Positions 34,838-43,177 of a stretch of DNA of 64,000 nt are shown here, piece by piece. The translations under genes were made by a program, and so were the position numbers. This stretch comes from Njordibacter sp905182035 (lineage in GTDB: Bacteria > Pseudomonadota > Gammaproteobacteria > Pseudomonadales > Balneatricaceae): contig NZ_CP159831.1 of the NCBI RefSeq assembly GCF_047730075.1, forward strand, positions 372,001 to 436,000. The letters are read 5' to 3'. Positions within the stretch are counted from its first letter, which is position 1. Each line of letters starts with the position of its first letter. Under the pieces are notes generated by a model. It saw only the letters and a program-made list of their open reading frames with translations, ran no database searches and was not told where the DNA came from.

Positions 34838-35904
34838 TGAATAGTTTGGAATTACAGCCTCTGCAGTGGCCTGTTGAATGGGCCCATGCCTCTGGTGTGC
34901 CCCAGTCTAAAGCTCATATTAAATCCCATTGCAGTGATTTTATAGTCACAGAGGACCTAGGTTACGAGCCTTGTGGTGAGGGAGAGCACGTTTACCTCGA
35001 CATCACTAAAACTGATACTAATACGGATTTTCTAGCGCGTAATATTGCAAAACTTGCGGGTGTGCCTGCTAGGCAAGTTAACTACTCAGGTCTGAAGGAT
35101 CGCCGAGGTGTCACTAGACAATGGTTTGGGGTGCATCTACCAGGAAAGGCAGAAGCTGTAGATCCCGATTGGCAACAGTTGCAAAACTCAGAGGTCCATC
35201 TGCACCAAGTAGTTAGGCATCAGCGCAAGCTAAAAACCGGAGTGCATCAGGGTAATTTTTTTGCAATTCGTTTACGCAATATAAAAACTAGTGAAGCTTT
35301 AGAACAAAAACTCTTCATAATTTCACAGCAAGGTGCACCTAATTATTTTGGTGATCAGCGGTTTGGGCGCCAGGGTGGTAATCTTGGTCTTGCCTTGTCG
35401 ATGATGCAAGGTAAGCGTATAAAGGACCGCTTTAAGCGCGGTATGGCATTGTCATCAGTTCGTTCTTACCTATTTAACCAGCTTTTGAGTAAGCGTGTGG
35501 ACGATGGTTCTTGGCTAAAAGCTGCTGTGGGTGAACGCTGTATGTTTAGTGATGGGTTTAGTCAGTTTGATGCGTGTGCATCCACTGACTTAGCCGCTGT
35601 CCAACAGCGCATCGATACGGGTGATTTAGCCCCAACCGGCGTCATGGCTGGGCGTGTTGGCAATCCTCTAGTTACTTCTGCAAGTATTTATGAAGCACAA
35701 GCCCTAGATCCATGGCAGCCTTGGATAGAAGCCTTAGTTGTGCAAAATATGACCGCCCAAAGGCGTAGCTTGCGCTTATGGCCGAAAGCCTTTAGCTGGC
35801 GTTGGTGTGAAGGCGATGTATTGGCGCTAAATTTTCATTTGATGCGGGGCAGTTACGCGACCGCATTGGTGCGAGAAATAGCCCAGGCAGAACAACCCCA
35901 ATGA
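34837..35904 (+). CDS. truD: tRNA pseudouridine(13) synthase
   Basis: TruD makes pseudouridine at position 13 of tRNA(Glu). The 355-residue protein has the catalytic Asp88 in NYSGLKDRRGVTRQWFGV, the NYFGDQRFGRQGGNLGLAL motif, and the inserted TRUD domain in the second half. The start shares a base with the ftsB stop. Downstream, surE follows after 36 bp. Confidence 0.96.
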   Translation: MNSLELQPLQWPVEWAHASGVPQSKAHIKSHCSDFIVTEDLGYEPCGEGEHVYLDITKTDTNTDFLARNIAKLAGVPARQVNYSGLKDRRGVTRQWFGVHLPGKAEAVDPDWQQLQNSEVHLHQVVRHQRKLKTGVHQGNFFAIRLRNIKTSEALEQKLFIISQQGAPNYFGDQRFGRQGGNLGLALSMMQGKRIKDRFKRGMALSSVRSYLFNQLLSKRVDDGSWLKAAVGERCMFSDGFSQFDACASTDLAAVQQRIDTGDLAPTGVMAGRVGNPLVTSASIYEAQALDPWQPWIEALVVQNMTAQRRSLRLWPKAFSWRWCEGDVLALNFHLMRGSYATALVREIAQAEQPQ

Positions 35905-35940
35905 CAACTAACAAAAGCAGTCAAGGCAAGGAGTGGTAAG

Positions 35941-36684
35941 ATGCAACTACTGATCTCTAATGATGACGGTGTTCATGCCGTAGGGCTATCGCACTTGGTA
36001 CAAGAGCTAGTGCAAGATCATCAAGTGACTGTCATTGCACCCGATCGGGATTTGAGTGGTGCTAGCAATTCGTTAACCTTGTCTCGTCCAGTGAGATTGA
36101 TTCCACAGGAAAATGGCTTTTTTGGCATAGATGGTACCCCTGCAGACTGTGTGCACTTGGGCATTAATGGGGTGCTGGATATCACGCCTGACATGGTGGT
36201 TTCTGGTATTAATCATGGAGCTAATTTGGGTGATGATGTGCTCTATTCAGGCACCGTTGCGGCGGCGATGGAAGGTCGCTATCTTGCTCACCACGCGATG
36301 GCGGTTTCTTTAGTTGGTAAAGTTCACTTTTTGACGGCCGCAAAAGTAGCCAGACAACTAATGACAGGTATACAGCAGCTTGATTTACCGCCGCGCTGTA
36401 TTATTAACGTAAACGTGCCAGATTTGCCTTATGAACAGATTAAAGGTGTGAAAGTCACTCGTTTAGGTAGTCGAGAACTTGGGGGGTCTGCTATCGATGC
36501 CCAGGATCCACGCGGCCATCAATGTTACTGGATTGGCCCGGCAGGTATGGTTAAGGATGCCAGTGAAGGCACGGATTTTCACGCTATAAAACATGGCTAT
36601 GTATCTGTTACTCCCTTATCGCCAGATATGGCCTGCCATAGGGCCTTTGATACTGTAACTGATTGGCTGCGGGACACGTTTTAA
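35941..36684 (+). CDS. surE: 5'/3'-nucleotidase SurE
   Basis: SurE is a metal-dependent nucleotidase/exopolyphosphatase linked to stationary-phase survival. The 247-residue protein starts MQLLISNDDGVHAVG with the metal-binding Asp8/Asp9, then APDRDLSGASNSLTLSRP and VSGINHGANLGDDVLYSGTV. The ATG has a GGAG site. Its TAA overlaps the ATG of pcm (TAATG), the usual surE-pcm coupling. Confidence 0.96.
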   Translation: MQLLISNDDGVHAVGLSHLVQELVQDHQVTVIAPDRDLSGASNSLTLSRPVRLIPQENGFFGIDGTPADCVHLGINGVLDITPDMVVSGINHGANLGDDVLYSGTVAAAMEGRYLAHHAMAVSLVGKVHFLTAAKVARQLMTGIQQLDLPPRCIINVNVPDLPYEQIKGVKVTRLGSRELGGSAIDAQDPRGHQCYWIGPAGMVKDASEGTDFHAIKHGYVSVTPLSPDMACHRAFDTVTDWLRDTF

Positions 36685-37370
36685 TGCGCTACAGTGTTAC
36701 TGATCCTAAGAGGACTGTCGCTAACAGGCAGGGTATAGGTATGACGTCCCAGCGAACACGAGAGCGCTTGGTTGATATGTTGATAGAGCTTGGTATACAG
36801 GATGTTAGAGTGCTGGATGTGATGCGCTCAACCCCTCGTCATTTATTTTTAGATGAGGCTTTAGCTCATAGAGCATACGAAGATAAGTCCCTACCCATTG
36901 GTCATAATCAAACCCTATCGCGGCCTTATACCGTTGCGCGTATGAGTGAACTTTTGCTGGCTTCATGCCCTGCTAAAAAGGTATTAGAAATTGGCACGGG
37001 CTCTGGTTATCAAACCTGTATCTTGGCTCAGCTGGTACCTAGATTGCTGACTATGGAGCGTATCGAGCCTTTACTAAATCGAGCCAAACGCCGCTTGCAG
37101 CTAATGGATATCCACAATGTTGTCTACAAACATGGTGATGGCTACGAAGGGTGGCCTGCACGAGAACCTTTTGACGGTATTATGGTGACGGCGGCACCTT
37201 CACTGGTCCCCCAAGCGCTACAGTGGCAGCTTGCCGAAGGGGGATGTATGATTATCCCCGTAGGTGATAATGACCAATGCCTATTAAAAATCACTCGCTC
37301 TGGTAACCGCTTTAGCAAACAAAAAGTAGAAGCGGCTAATTTTGTGCCTCTAGTTAATGGATTAGTATGA
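36684..37370 (+). CDS. pcm: Protein-L-isoaspartate O-methyltransferase
   Basis: Pcm methylates isoaspartyl residues to start repair of aged proteins. The 228-residue protein has the SAM motif VLEIGTGSGYQTCILAQL, the PCMT signature IGHNQTLSRPYTVARM and GDGYEGWP. Two starts are possible: ATG 36684, coupled to the surE stop, and ATG 36741, which gives the MTSQRTRERL start usual for pseudomonad homologues. I used the first. It overlaps the next gene by four bases (ATGA). Confidence 0.94.
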   Translation: MRYSVTDPKRTVANRQGIGMTSQRTRERLVDMLIELGIQDVRVLDVMRSTPRHLFLDEALAHRAYEDKSLPIGHNQTLSRPYTVARMSELLLASCPAKKVLEIGTGSGYQTCILAQLVPRLLTMERIEPLLNRAKRRLQLMDIHNVVYKHGDGYEGWPAREPFDGIMVTAAPSLVPQALQWQLAEGGCMIIPVGDNDQCLLKITRSGNRFSKQKVEAANFVPLVNGLV

Positions 37371-38329
37371 TGACGGTAAAAACTAGGGCTATACAATGGC
37401 GAACGTTCATGACCGGTATGCTTATGGGAACCGCAGATTTAGTACCCGGTATATCTGGTGGCAGTGTGGCTTTGTTGAGTGGCATTTATGGCCGCTTATT
37501 AACTGCAATTAGTCACCTCAGTCACCGGCATTTATTAAAGCTAGTAATGGGGCGGCAGGTGGCTAAAGCGTGGCACTATGTTGATGGTCTGTTTTTGGTG
37601 AACCTTGGCCTCGGTATGGCAACCGCGCTCTTGTTGTTGTCCAAGCTCATTACTTGGCTGTTATTAGTGCAGCCTTTGATTATGTGGAGTTTATTTTTGG
37701 GTTTGATAATGGTGGCGAGCTTGTTGTTGCTACAGGAGTTATATGCTCAAAATCAGCTGCGTCGGAGCTGGCTTGTATTAGGTTTGGTGGTGAGTGTGGC
37801 TTTAGCTAATGTGCCTATGTTGCATACAGTAGATGGGTTTTCTGGGTGGGGTTATTTATGGTTGATGGCCGCAGGAGCTTTGGCCATCACTGCTATGATA
37901 CTGCCTGGCGTTTCCGGTAGCTTTATGTTGCTAATGTTGGGCATTTACCCATTCTTAATTGCCCGCTTAGCGGCTTTAGATGTTCAAATTATTGCTATAT
38001 TTTCCTTGGGGTGTGGTTTTGGTTTAATTGCCTTCAGTCGAGTGATTAGTTATTTGCTGAAGCGACACACTGCAGCTGTAATGAGTCTTTTAGCAGGACT
38101 AATGATGGGTTCGGTGGTAAAATTATGGCCATGGAAACATACCATCAGTTACCGCTTGAATAGTGCGGGATTAGAAGTACCACTGCAACAAGAAAACCTT
38201 ATGCCTTGGGTTTATAGCCAAATGACCGGCAGCGATAATCAGCTTATTTGGTGCATATTGGTCTGTTGCTTGGCGGGTTTGTTGGTGGCTAAGTTTGGCC
38301 GTATTCAATTGCAAGATTTGGCGACGTAG
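37367..38329 (+). CDS. popT: DUF368 membrane protein, PopT-type polyprenyl-phosphate translocase
   Basis: This 320-residue protein is a polytopic membrane protein with the DUF368 signature GTADLVPGISGGSVALLSGIY in the N-terminal half and a matching MILPGVSGSFMLLMLGIY in the second half, giving an inverted-repeat look. DUF368 proteins (PopT) have been shown to return undecaprenyl phosphate across the inner membrane for reuse in envelope synthesis. It overlaps pcm and lies 2 bases before nlpD, so it belongs to the surE-rpoS operon. Family membership is clear; activity here is inferred. Confidence 0.85.
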   Translation: MMTVKTRAIQWRTFMTGMLMGTADLVPGISGGSVALLSGIYGRLLTAISHLSHRHLLKLVMGRQVAKAWHYVDGLFLVNLGLGMATALLLLSKLITWLLLVQPLIMWSLFLGLIMVASLLLLQELYAQNQLRRSWLVLGLVVSVALANVPMLHTVDGFSGWGYLWLMAAGALAITAMILPGVSGSFMLLMLGIYPFLIARLAALDVQIIAIFSLGCGFGLIAFSRVISYLLKRHTAAVMSLLAGLMMGSVVKLWPWKHTISYRLNSAGLEVPLQQENLMPWVYSQMTGSDNQLIWCILVCCLAGLLVAKFGRIQLQDLAT

Positions 38330-38331
38330 AT

Positions 38332-39159
38332 ATGCGCTCTAACAATGTAACTTTGTGGGTGACTAGGTGTTGTAGCGTTGGCGTGGTTGCTTTTTTGCTT
38401 GCTGCTTGCAGTGCCAGCCAATATGCACCAGTGCAGGAGTTGGGTTACAGCACTGCTCAATCTTTAGCGGGCAATAGTGTAAAAACTACTCCAGTATCAT
38501 ATCAAGTCAGGCCTGGTGATACCATGTTTGCGATTGCTTGGCGTTTTGGTTGGGATTATAAAAAACTAGCCAAAGTGAATGGCATTGGCTCGCCATACAC
38601 TATTTATGTCGGTCAGGTCGTTTATTTTAATGATACAAATAGTAATAATGTAATTGATGTTTCTGTTTCAAAAGGATCTGTCAAAAAGCCCGTTGTTAGT
38701 ACCAAAAAACCAACTTATAAAGCGCCTTCTTCAGCTTCAAATTCCACCTCTAAGTCCCCAGATGGAAAGGCTTACAAGGGCCCTCTGTCCGTTCACTGGA
38801 GCTGGCCCTTGAAGGGGAAATTAATACAAGTTTTTTCTAATAAAGGCAACGCTTTCCATGGGATTGATTTATCATCCACTTTTGGAAAATCGGTAAAAGC
38901 TGCATCTAGTGGAATAATAGTATATGCTGGCAGTGGTATCCAAGGCTACGGTAAGTTGGTTGTGGTAAAACACAATAATACTTACCTTAGTGCATATGCC
39001 TATAACAGCCGTATTTTGGTTGCGGAAGGTACTATGGTGAATGCAGGCCAGATTATAGCGGAAGTAGGCAAGGGCCCCCAATTGGACCCAAGACTACATT
39101 TTGAAATTCGTAAAGATGGTAAACCTGTTAATCCACTGAGGTATTTGCCCAAGCTATAA
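38332..39159 (+). CDS. nlpD: NlpD-like LysM/M23 lipoprotein
   Basis: NlpD is an envelope lipoprotein that activates the amidase AmiC for daughter-cell separation. The 275-residue protein has a lipobox LAAC with Cys26, a LysM domain (about 56-99, SYQVRPGDTMFAIAWRFGW) and a C-terminal LytM/M23 domain (about 155-272) ending DPRLHFEIRKDGKPVNPLRY. The metal-site His and Asp in FHGIDLS are kept, but YAYNS replaces the usual YAHNS, so a zinc peptidase activity is doubtful, as for other NlpD proteins. It precedes rpoS, whose promoter often lies inside nlpD. Confidence 0.93.
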   Translation: MRSNNVTLWVTRCCSVGVVAFLLAACSASQYAPVQELGYSTAQSLAGNSVKTTPVSYQVRPGDTMFAIAWRFGWDYKKLAKVNGIGSPYTIYVGQVVYFNDTNSNNVIDVSVSKGSVKKPVVSTKKPTYKAPSSASNSTSKSPDGKAYKGPLSVHWSWPLKGKLIQVFSNKGNAFHGIDLSSTFGKSVKAASSGIIVYAGSGIQGYGKLVVVKHNNTYLSAYAYNSRILVAEGTMVNAGQIIAEVGKGPQLDPRLHFEIRKDGKPVNPLRYLPKL

Positions 39160-39236
39160 ATTCTCTATAACAAATTACCTGGTGTAGTCTTTGATGGAAG
39201 TAGCTGGTTAATTAGGTTAGTTCATAGGTTATTTAA

Positions 39237-40178
39237 ATGACGCAAGAATTATCTGTAGAAGAGGCGCATGAACAACGCAGTGAATTGCAATATGCAAAAT
39301 ATAAGTCTGCTGGTAAATATTCAAACAAGGTAACCGATTTTAAAGATGCGACCCTTCTCTATTTAAGTGAGATTGGCTTTCGTGCCTTACTTACGGCGGA
39401 AGAAGAGCAACACTTTTCTCGTTTGGCACTAAAGGGCGATGAGCAAGCTCGCCATCGGATGATTGAAAGTAATTTAAGGCTAGTGGTGAAAATTGCACGC
39501 CGTTACGTCAATCGTGGACTTACTTTACTTGACCTGATCGAAGAAGGTAATCTTGGCTTAATACGCGCCGTAGAGAAGTTTGACCCTGAAAGAGGGTTTC
39601 GTTTTTCTACTTACGGTACATGGTGGATTCGCCAGACCATTGAGCGGGCGATCATGAATCAAACACGCACTATTCGTTTGCCAATTCATGTGGTCAAGGA
39701 ACTTAATGTTTATTTGCGAGCGGCGAGAGAGTTGGCGCAAAAGTTAGATCATGAGCCGACTCCAAAAGAAATTGCCTGCTTCCTAGGTAAGCCAGTAAAG
39801 CAAGTTAGAGCCATGTTGAGCTTAAATGACAGGGTGGGTTCGGTGGATAATTCCTTGGGTCCTGATAGTGATACCACACTATTGGAAACCATTGCAGACA
39901 CTGCAAGCCAAGGCCCCGAAAATTCTTTAGTAGACAGTAATCTAATGAGTAACATGGAACAGTGGTTAGACCTACTTACTGATCTCCAAAAGGATGTCAT
40001 TGCTCGTCGTTTTGGTTTGCGAGGCCATACTGTCTGTACCCTTGAACACGTTGGCAGAGAAATTGGGCTCACCCGCGAAAGAGTGCGCCAAATTCAAGTA
40101 GGAGCATTGCGTAGCCTGCGTAAAATTTTAGAAATAGAGGGTCTTAACAGTACTGATTTGTTGGACGCTAAGCTTTAA
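39237..40178 (+). CDS. rpoS: RNA polymerase sigma factor RpoS
   Basis: RpoS is the general stress/stationary-phase sigma factor. The 313-residue protein has region 1.2 (DATLLYLSEIGFRALLTAEEE), region 2 (DLIEEGNLGLIRAVEKFDPERGFRFSTYGTWWIRQ, shown here as one family block spanning about 103-137), region 3 and the region 4 helix-turn-helix TLEHVGREIGLTRERVRQIQ. It lies 77 bp after nlpD and converges on mutS with a 26-bp gap. The fdxA gene that often follows rpoS in pseudomonads is absent. Confidence 0.96.
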   Translation: MTQELSVEEAHEQRSELQYAKYKSAGKYSNKVTDFKDATLLYLSEIGFRALLTAEEEQHFSRLALKGDEQARHRMIESNLRLVVKIARRYVNRGLTLLDLIEEGNLGLIRAVEKFDPERGFRFSTYGTWWIRQTIERAIMNQTRTIRLPIHVVKELNVYLRAARELAQKLDHEPTPKEIACFLGKPVKQVRAMLSLNDRVGSVDNSLGPDSDTTLLETIADTASQGPENSLVDSNLMSNMEQWLDLLTDLQKDVIARRFGLRGHTVCTLEHVGREIGLTRERVRQIQVGALRSLRKILEIEGLNSTDLLDAKL

Positions 40179-40204
40179 TTTTTTAAATCCTAAAGTTGAG
40201 CATC

Positions 40205-42817
40205 TTAGTTGCGCTGGCTATGGAGTAGTTGCTGCATTTGGTAAATGAGGTCGAGCGCTTGTCGAGGTGTTAGCTCGTCTGCCTTGTTGTCTTTTAGCAG
40301 CGCTTCGATAGGGTGAGCTAAACTACTAAATAAATCTGATTGCAGGGGCGTCACTGTTGGTGTTGACTTTTTAGATGTGCTTAGACTTCCGTTTTGTTCC
40401 AAATGTTGCAATTTTTGCCTAGCTTCGATTATAACTTGATGGGGTACACCTGCTAGTTTAGCCACTTGTAGGCCATAACTCTGACTTGCTGGTCCTGGTA
40501 ATACTTTATGCATAAAGATAATGTTGTCATGATGTTCCGTGGCATCTAAATGGACATTATCTACTTGTGGTAACTGATCCGCTAACTGTGTCATTTCAAA
40601 ATAGTGAGTGGCAAACAGTGTCAACGCGCCAATGTCCTGCGCCAGATTTAAGGCACAGGACCAAGCTAAAGATAAACCGTCAAAGGTACTGGTTCCGCGC
40701 CCCACTTCGTCCATTAAAACTAGGCTTTTAGCGCTTGCGTTATTGAGAATGTTTGCAGTCTCCGTCATTTCAACCATAAAGGTGGAGCGTCCACCAGCAA
40801 GGTCATCACTACTGCCCATACGAGTGAATACTCGATCAACAATGCCAACGGTGGCACTGAAGGCAGGCACGTAAGACCCAATTTGGGCCATAATAACGAT
40901 TAACGCAACTTGCCGCATGTAAGTAGATTTGCCACCCATATTTGGGCCGGTAATCATCATCATGCTGGCGTTGGTAGAGAGTTTGGTGTCATTCGCTACA
41001 AACGGATCCGTAATTAATTGCTCCACCACCAAATGGCGACCTTGGATGATGCTGATTCCAGGTTCAGTTTTTAAGCTTGGCCGCCGAAGATCTAGGCAGA
41101 CCGCTCGTTCAGCTAGGCAAGATAGTACATCAAGTTCGCTGATGCCGTCTGATGCGCATTGCAGTCGAGGAAGGTGAGTAGCCAAGTCTTCAATTAGCGC
41201 TTCATAAAGCGCCTTTTCTCTAGCCAGACTGCGGCTTTTGCTGCTTAAGGCTTTGTCTTCAAAGGCCTTCAGTTCAGGGGTGATGAAGCGCTCGGCGTTC
41301 TTTAAAGTCTGCCGTCGGACGTACTCAGTAGGGGCTTGGCCAGACTGTAATCGGCTTATTTCAATATAATAACCATGCACACGGTTGTAGCCAACTTTTA
41401 GGGTGGACAGGCCTGTACGCTCGCGCTCTTGGGTTTCCAAATCAAGCAAAAACTGGCCTGCATTTTGGCTTAGTCCACGTAATTGGTCGAGCTCTTCGTC
41501 ATAACCTTTGGCGATAACCCCGCCGTCTCGTATAATCACAGGTGGGTTGTCTACAATGGCCTTAGTTAGTAAGTTAACAATAGACGGGAACTCACTAATG
41601 TCTGTGGCTAATGACTGAGCTTTTGTAGACTCCAGAGAAAGCAATAAGACTTGTATATTTGGTAATGCGCTAAGACTTGTACAAAGGCGCGATAAATCGC
41701 GAGGGCGTGCGGATCTCAAGGCGATGCGCGACAGGATGCGTTCCATGTCGCCAATCGGGGTAAGGCATTGCTGGAGGTCTTCAGGGCCGTCTCGCTCTAT
41801 AGCTTGGCTTATAAAATCTTGCCGCTGTTCGAGCGTCTCAATGTTGCGCAAAGGGTTATTGAGCCAACGGCGCAATAGCCGGCCGCCCATCGGGGTAGCC
41901 GTTGTGTCTAGTGCTGCTGCGAGGGTAAACTGTTCACCACCTTGAATGTTGTGGTCGATTTCCAAATTCTTTCGGCTTGGACCATCGAGAATAAGGGTAT
42001 CTTGAGGTAGCTCTACTTGTAAATTACGTAAATGAGGAAGGTCTCCTTTTTGAGTTTCCTTGGCATAATTCAATAAACACCCGGCCGCACAAATAGCAGC
42101 CTGCATGGCATCGCAGCCAAAGCCACTTAGATCACGGGTATTAAACTGGCTACATAGTAATCGCTGGGCCGTATCGTAAGCGAAATTCCAACTCGCTTGC
42201 GGGCGGCGACAGGGCCAATCTTGTATGTGATTGATGAGATCGCTGGTCTCATCAAAAAGCAGCTCTGCAGGCCTCAAACGTTGTAACTGGGTCTGCAATT
42301 GGTCCGCATTGCTGGCCTCTACTAGGGCAAACCGACCGCTACTCATGTCTAAGCTAGCAATGCCATAGGTCTCTTGTAATTGATAAACAGCAGTCAGTAA
42401 ATGGTCTCGATTAGCGTCCATTAATGCTTCATCGGTGAGGGTCCCTGGCGTAACAACGCGAACCACTTTTCTGTCTACGGGGCCTTTACTGGTAGCAGGG
42501 TCTCCGATTTGCTCGGCTACAGCAACAGCGCGACCAGCATTAACAATTTTAGCAATGTATGCTTCAGCCGCATGGTATGGGATGCCACACATGGGTATGG
42601 GTTGGCCCGCGGACTGACCTCTTGATGTCAAGGAGATGTCGAGTAACTGTGAAGCATCTCTTGCATCTTCATAAAACATTTCGTAAAAATCACCCATGCG
42701 GTAAAATACTAAATCATTGGGGTGGTCGTGCTTAATGCCTAAATACTGCTGCATCATGGGAGTATGGTTAGAGTTAATGCCGTTTTTTAATTCTTTGTTT
42801 TTGTTAGAAATATTCAT
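40205..42817 (-). CDS. mutS: DNA mismatch repair protein MutS
   Basis: MutS recognises mismatches and starts repair with MutL. The 870-residue protein has the mismatch-wedging F-x-E in FYRMGDFYEMF, the clamp and lever domains, Walker A GPNMGGKST (near 630) and Walker B LVLMDEVGRGTSTFDG (near 700), and a C-terminal tetramerisation tail. The ATG at 42817 has a weak ribosome-binding site. It faces rpoS and marks the left edge of the accessory cassette. Confidence 0.97.
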   Translation of the reverse strand: MNISNKNKELKNGINSNHTPMMQQYLGIKHDHPNDLVFYRMGDFYEMFYEDARDASQLLDISLTSRGQSAGQPIPMCGIPYHAAEAYIAKIVNAGRAVAVAEQIGDPATSKGPVDRKVVRVVTPGTLTDEALMDANRDHLLTAVYQLQETYGIASLDMSSGRFALVEASNADQLQTQLQRLRPAELLFDETSDLINHIQDWPCRRPQASWNFAYDTAQRLLCSQFNTRDLSGFGCDAMQAAICAAGCLLNYAKETQKGDLPHLRNLQVELPQDTLILDGPSRKNLEIDHNIQGGEQFTLAAALDTTATPMGGRLLRRWLNNPLRNIETLEQRQDFISQAIERDGPEDLQQCLTPIGDMERILSRIALRSARPRDLSRLCTSLSALPNIQVLLLSLESTKAQSLATDISEFPSIVNLLTKAIVDNPPVIIRDGGVIAKGYDEELDQLRGLSQNAGQFLLDLETQERERTGLSTLKVGYNRVHGYYIEISRLQSGQAPTEYVRRQTLKNAERFITPELKAFEDKALSSKSRSLAREKALYEALIEDLATHLPRLQCASDGISELDVLSCLAERAVCLDLRRPSLKTEPGISIIQGRHLVVEQLITDPFVANDTKLSTNASMMMITGPNMGGKSTYMRQVALIVIMAQIGSYVPAFSATVGIVDRVFTRMGSSDDLAGGRSTFMVEMTETANILNNASAKSLVLMDEVGRGTSTFDGLSLAWSCALNLAQDIGALTLFATHYFEMTQLADQLPQVDNVHLDATEHHDNIIFMHKVLPGPASQSYGLQVAKLAGVPHQVIIEARQKLQHLEQNGSLSTSKKSTPTVTPLQSDLFSSLAHPIEALLKDNKADELTPRQALDLIYQMQQLLHSQRN

Positions 42818-43177
42818 TATTTAAGCATAACTCATTGTTTATATTAAAAATAAATTTATTTTACTTGCGTATCATGTGGTATCTTAAAGTAAATGTTTAC
42901 ATCAGCAACTCTCATTCTTTAGTCAAGGTTCTATTGTAGGTTCTTTGCTTAACGTATTGGCGTCCTAAGTAAGGATCACCCAAACGAAATAATTGAAGAG
43001 CAAGTAGTTATTCTGACTTAGGAACACCACGATGCAAAGCACAATTGTACGGTCAGTAGTAGCTTCAAGCAAACACCAACGGTGTAAACTGCTTCGTTCT
43101 TTAGTCATGAAAGCACTGAAATGAATGAACTTCAATCAGACTGTTACGAGATCACAAGTGACACAAGGAAAGCTGAA
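42818..43177. other. Spacer between mutS and the GMC oxidoreductase gene
   Basis: The spacer holds both divergent promoters, none of which I can place with confidence. At 42889-42900 there is a short GTAAA-TG-TTTAC inverted repeat. A 30-codon frame starts at 43033 and ends at 43122-ish just before an upstream in-frame ATG of the oxidoreductase at 43121; it matches nothing I know. No terminator or RNA gene is visible. Confidence 0.4.

Noticed and set aside
42889..42900. GTAAA-TG-TTTAC inverted repeat as an operator for the malonate cassette
   Set aside because: The arms are only five bases in an AT-rich region and no matching second copy was seen, so chance is likely.
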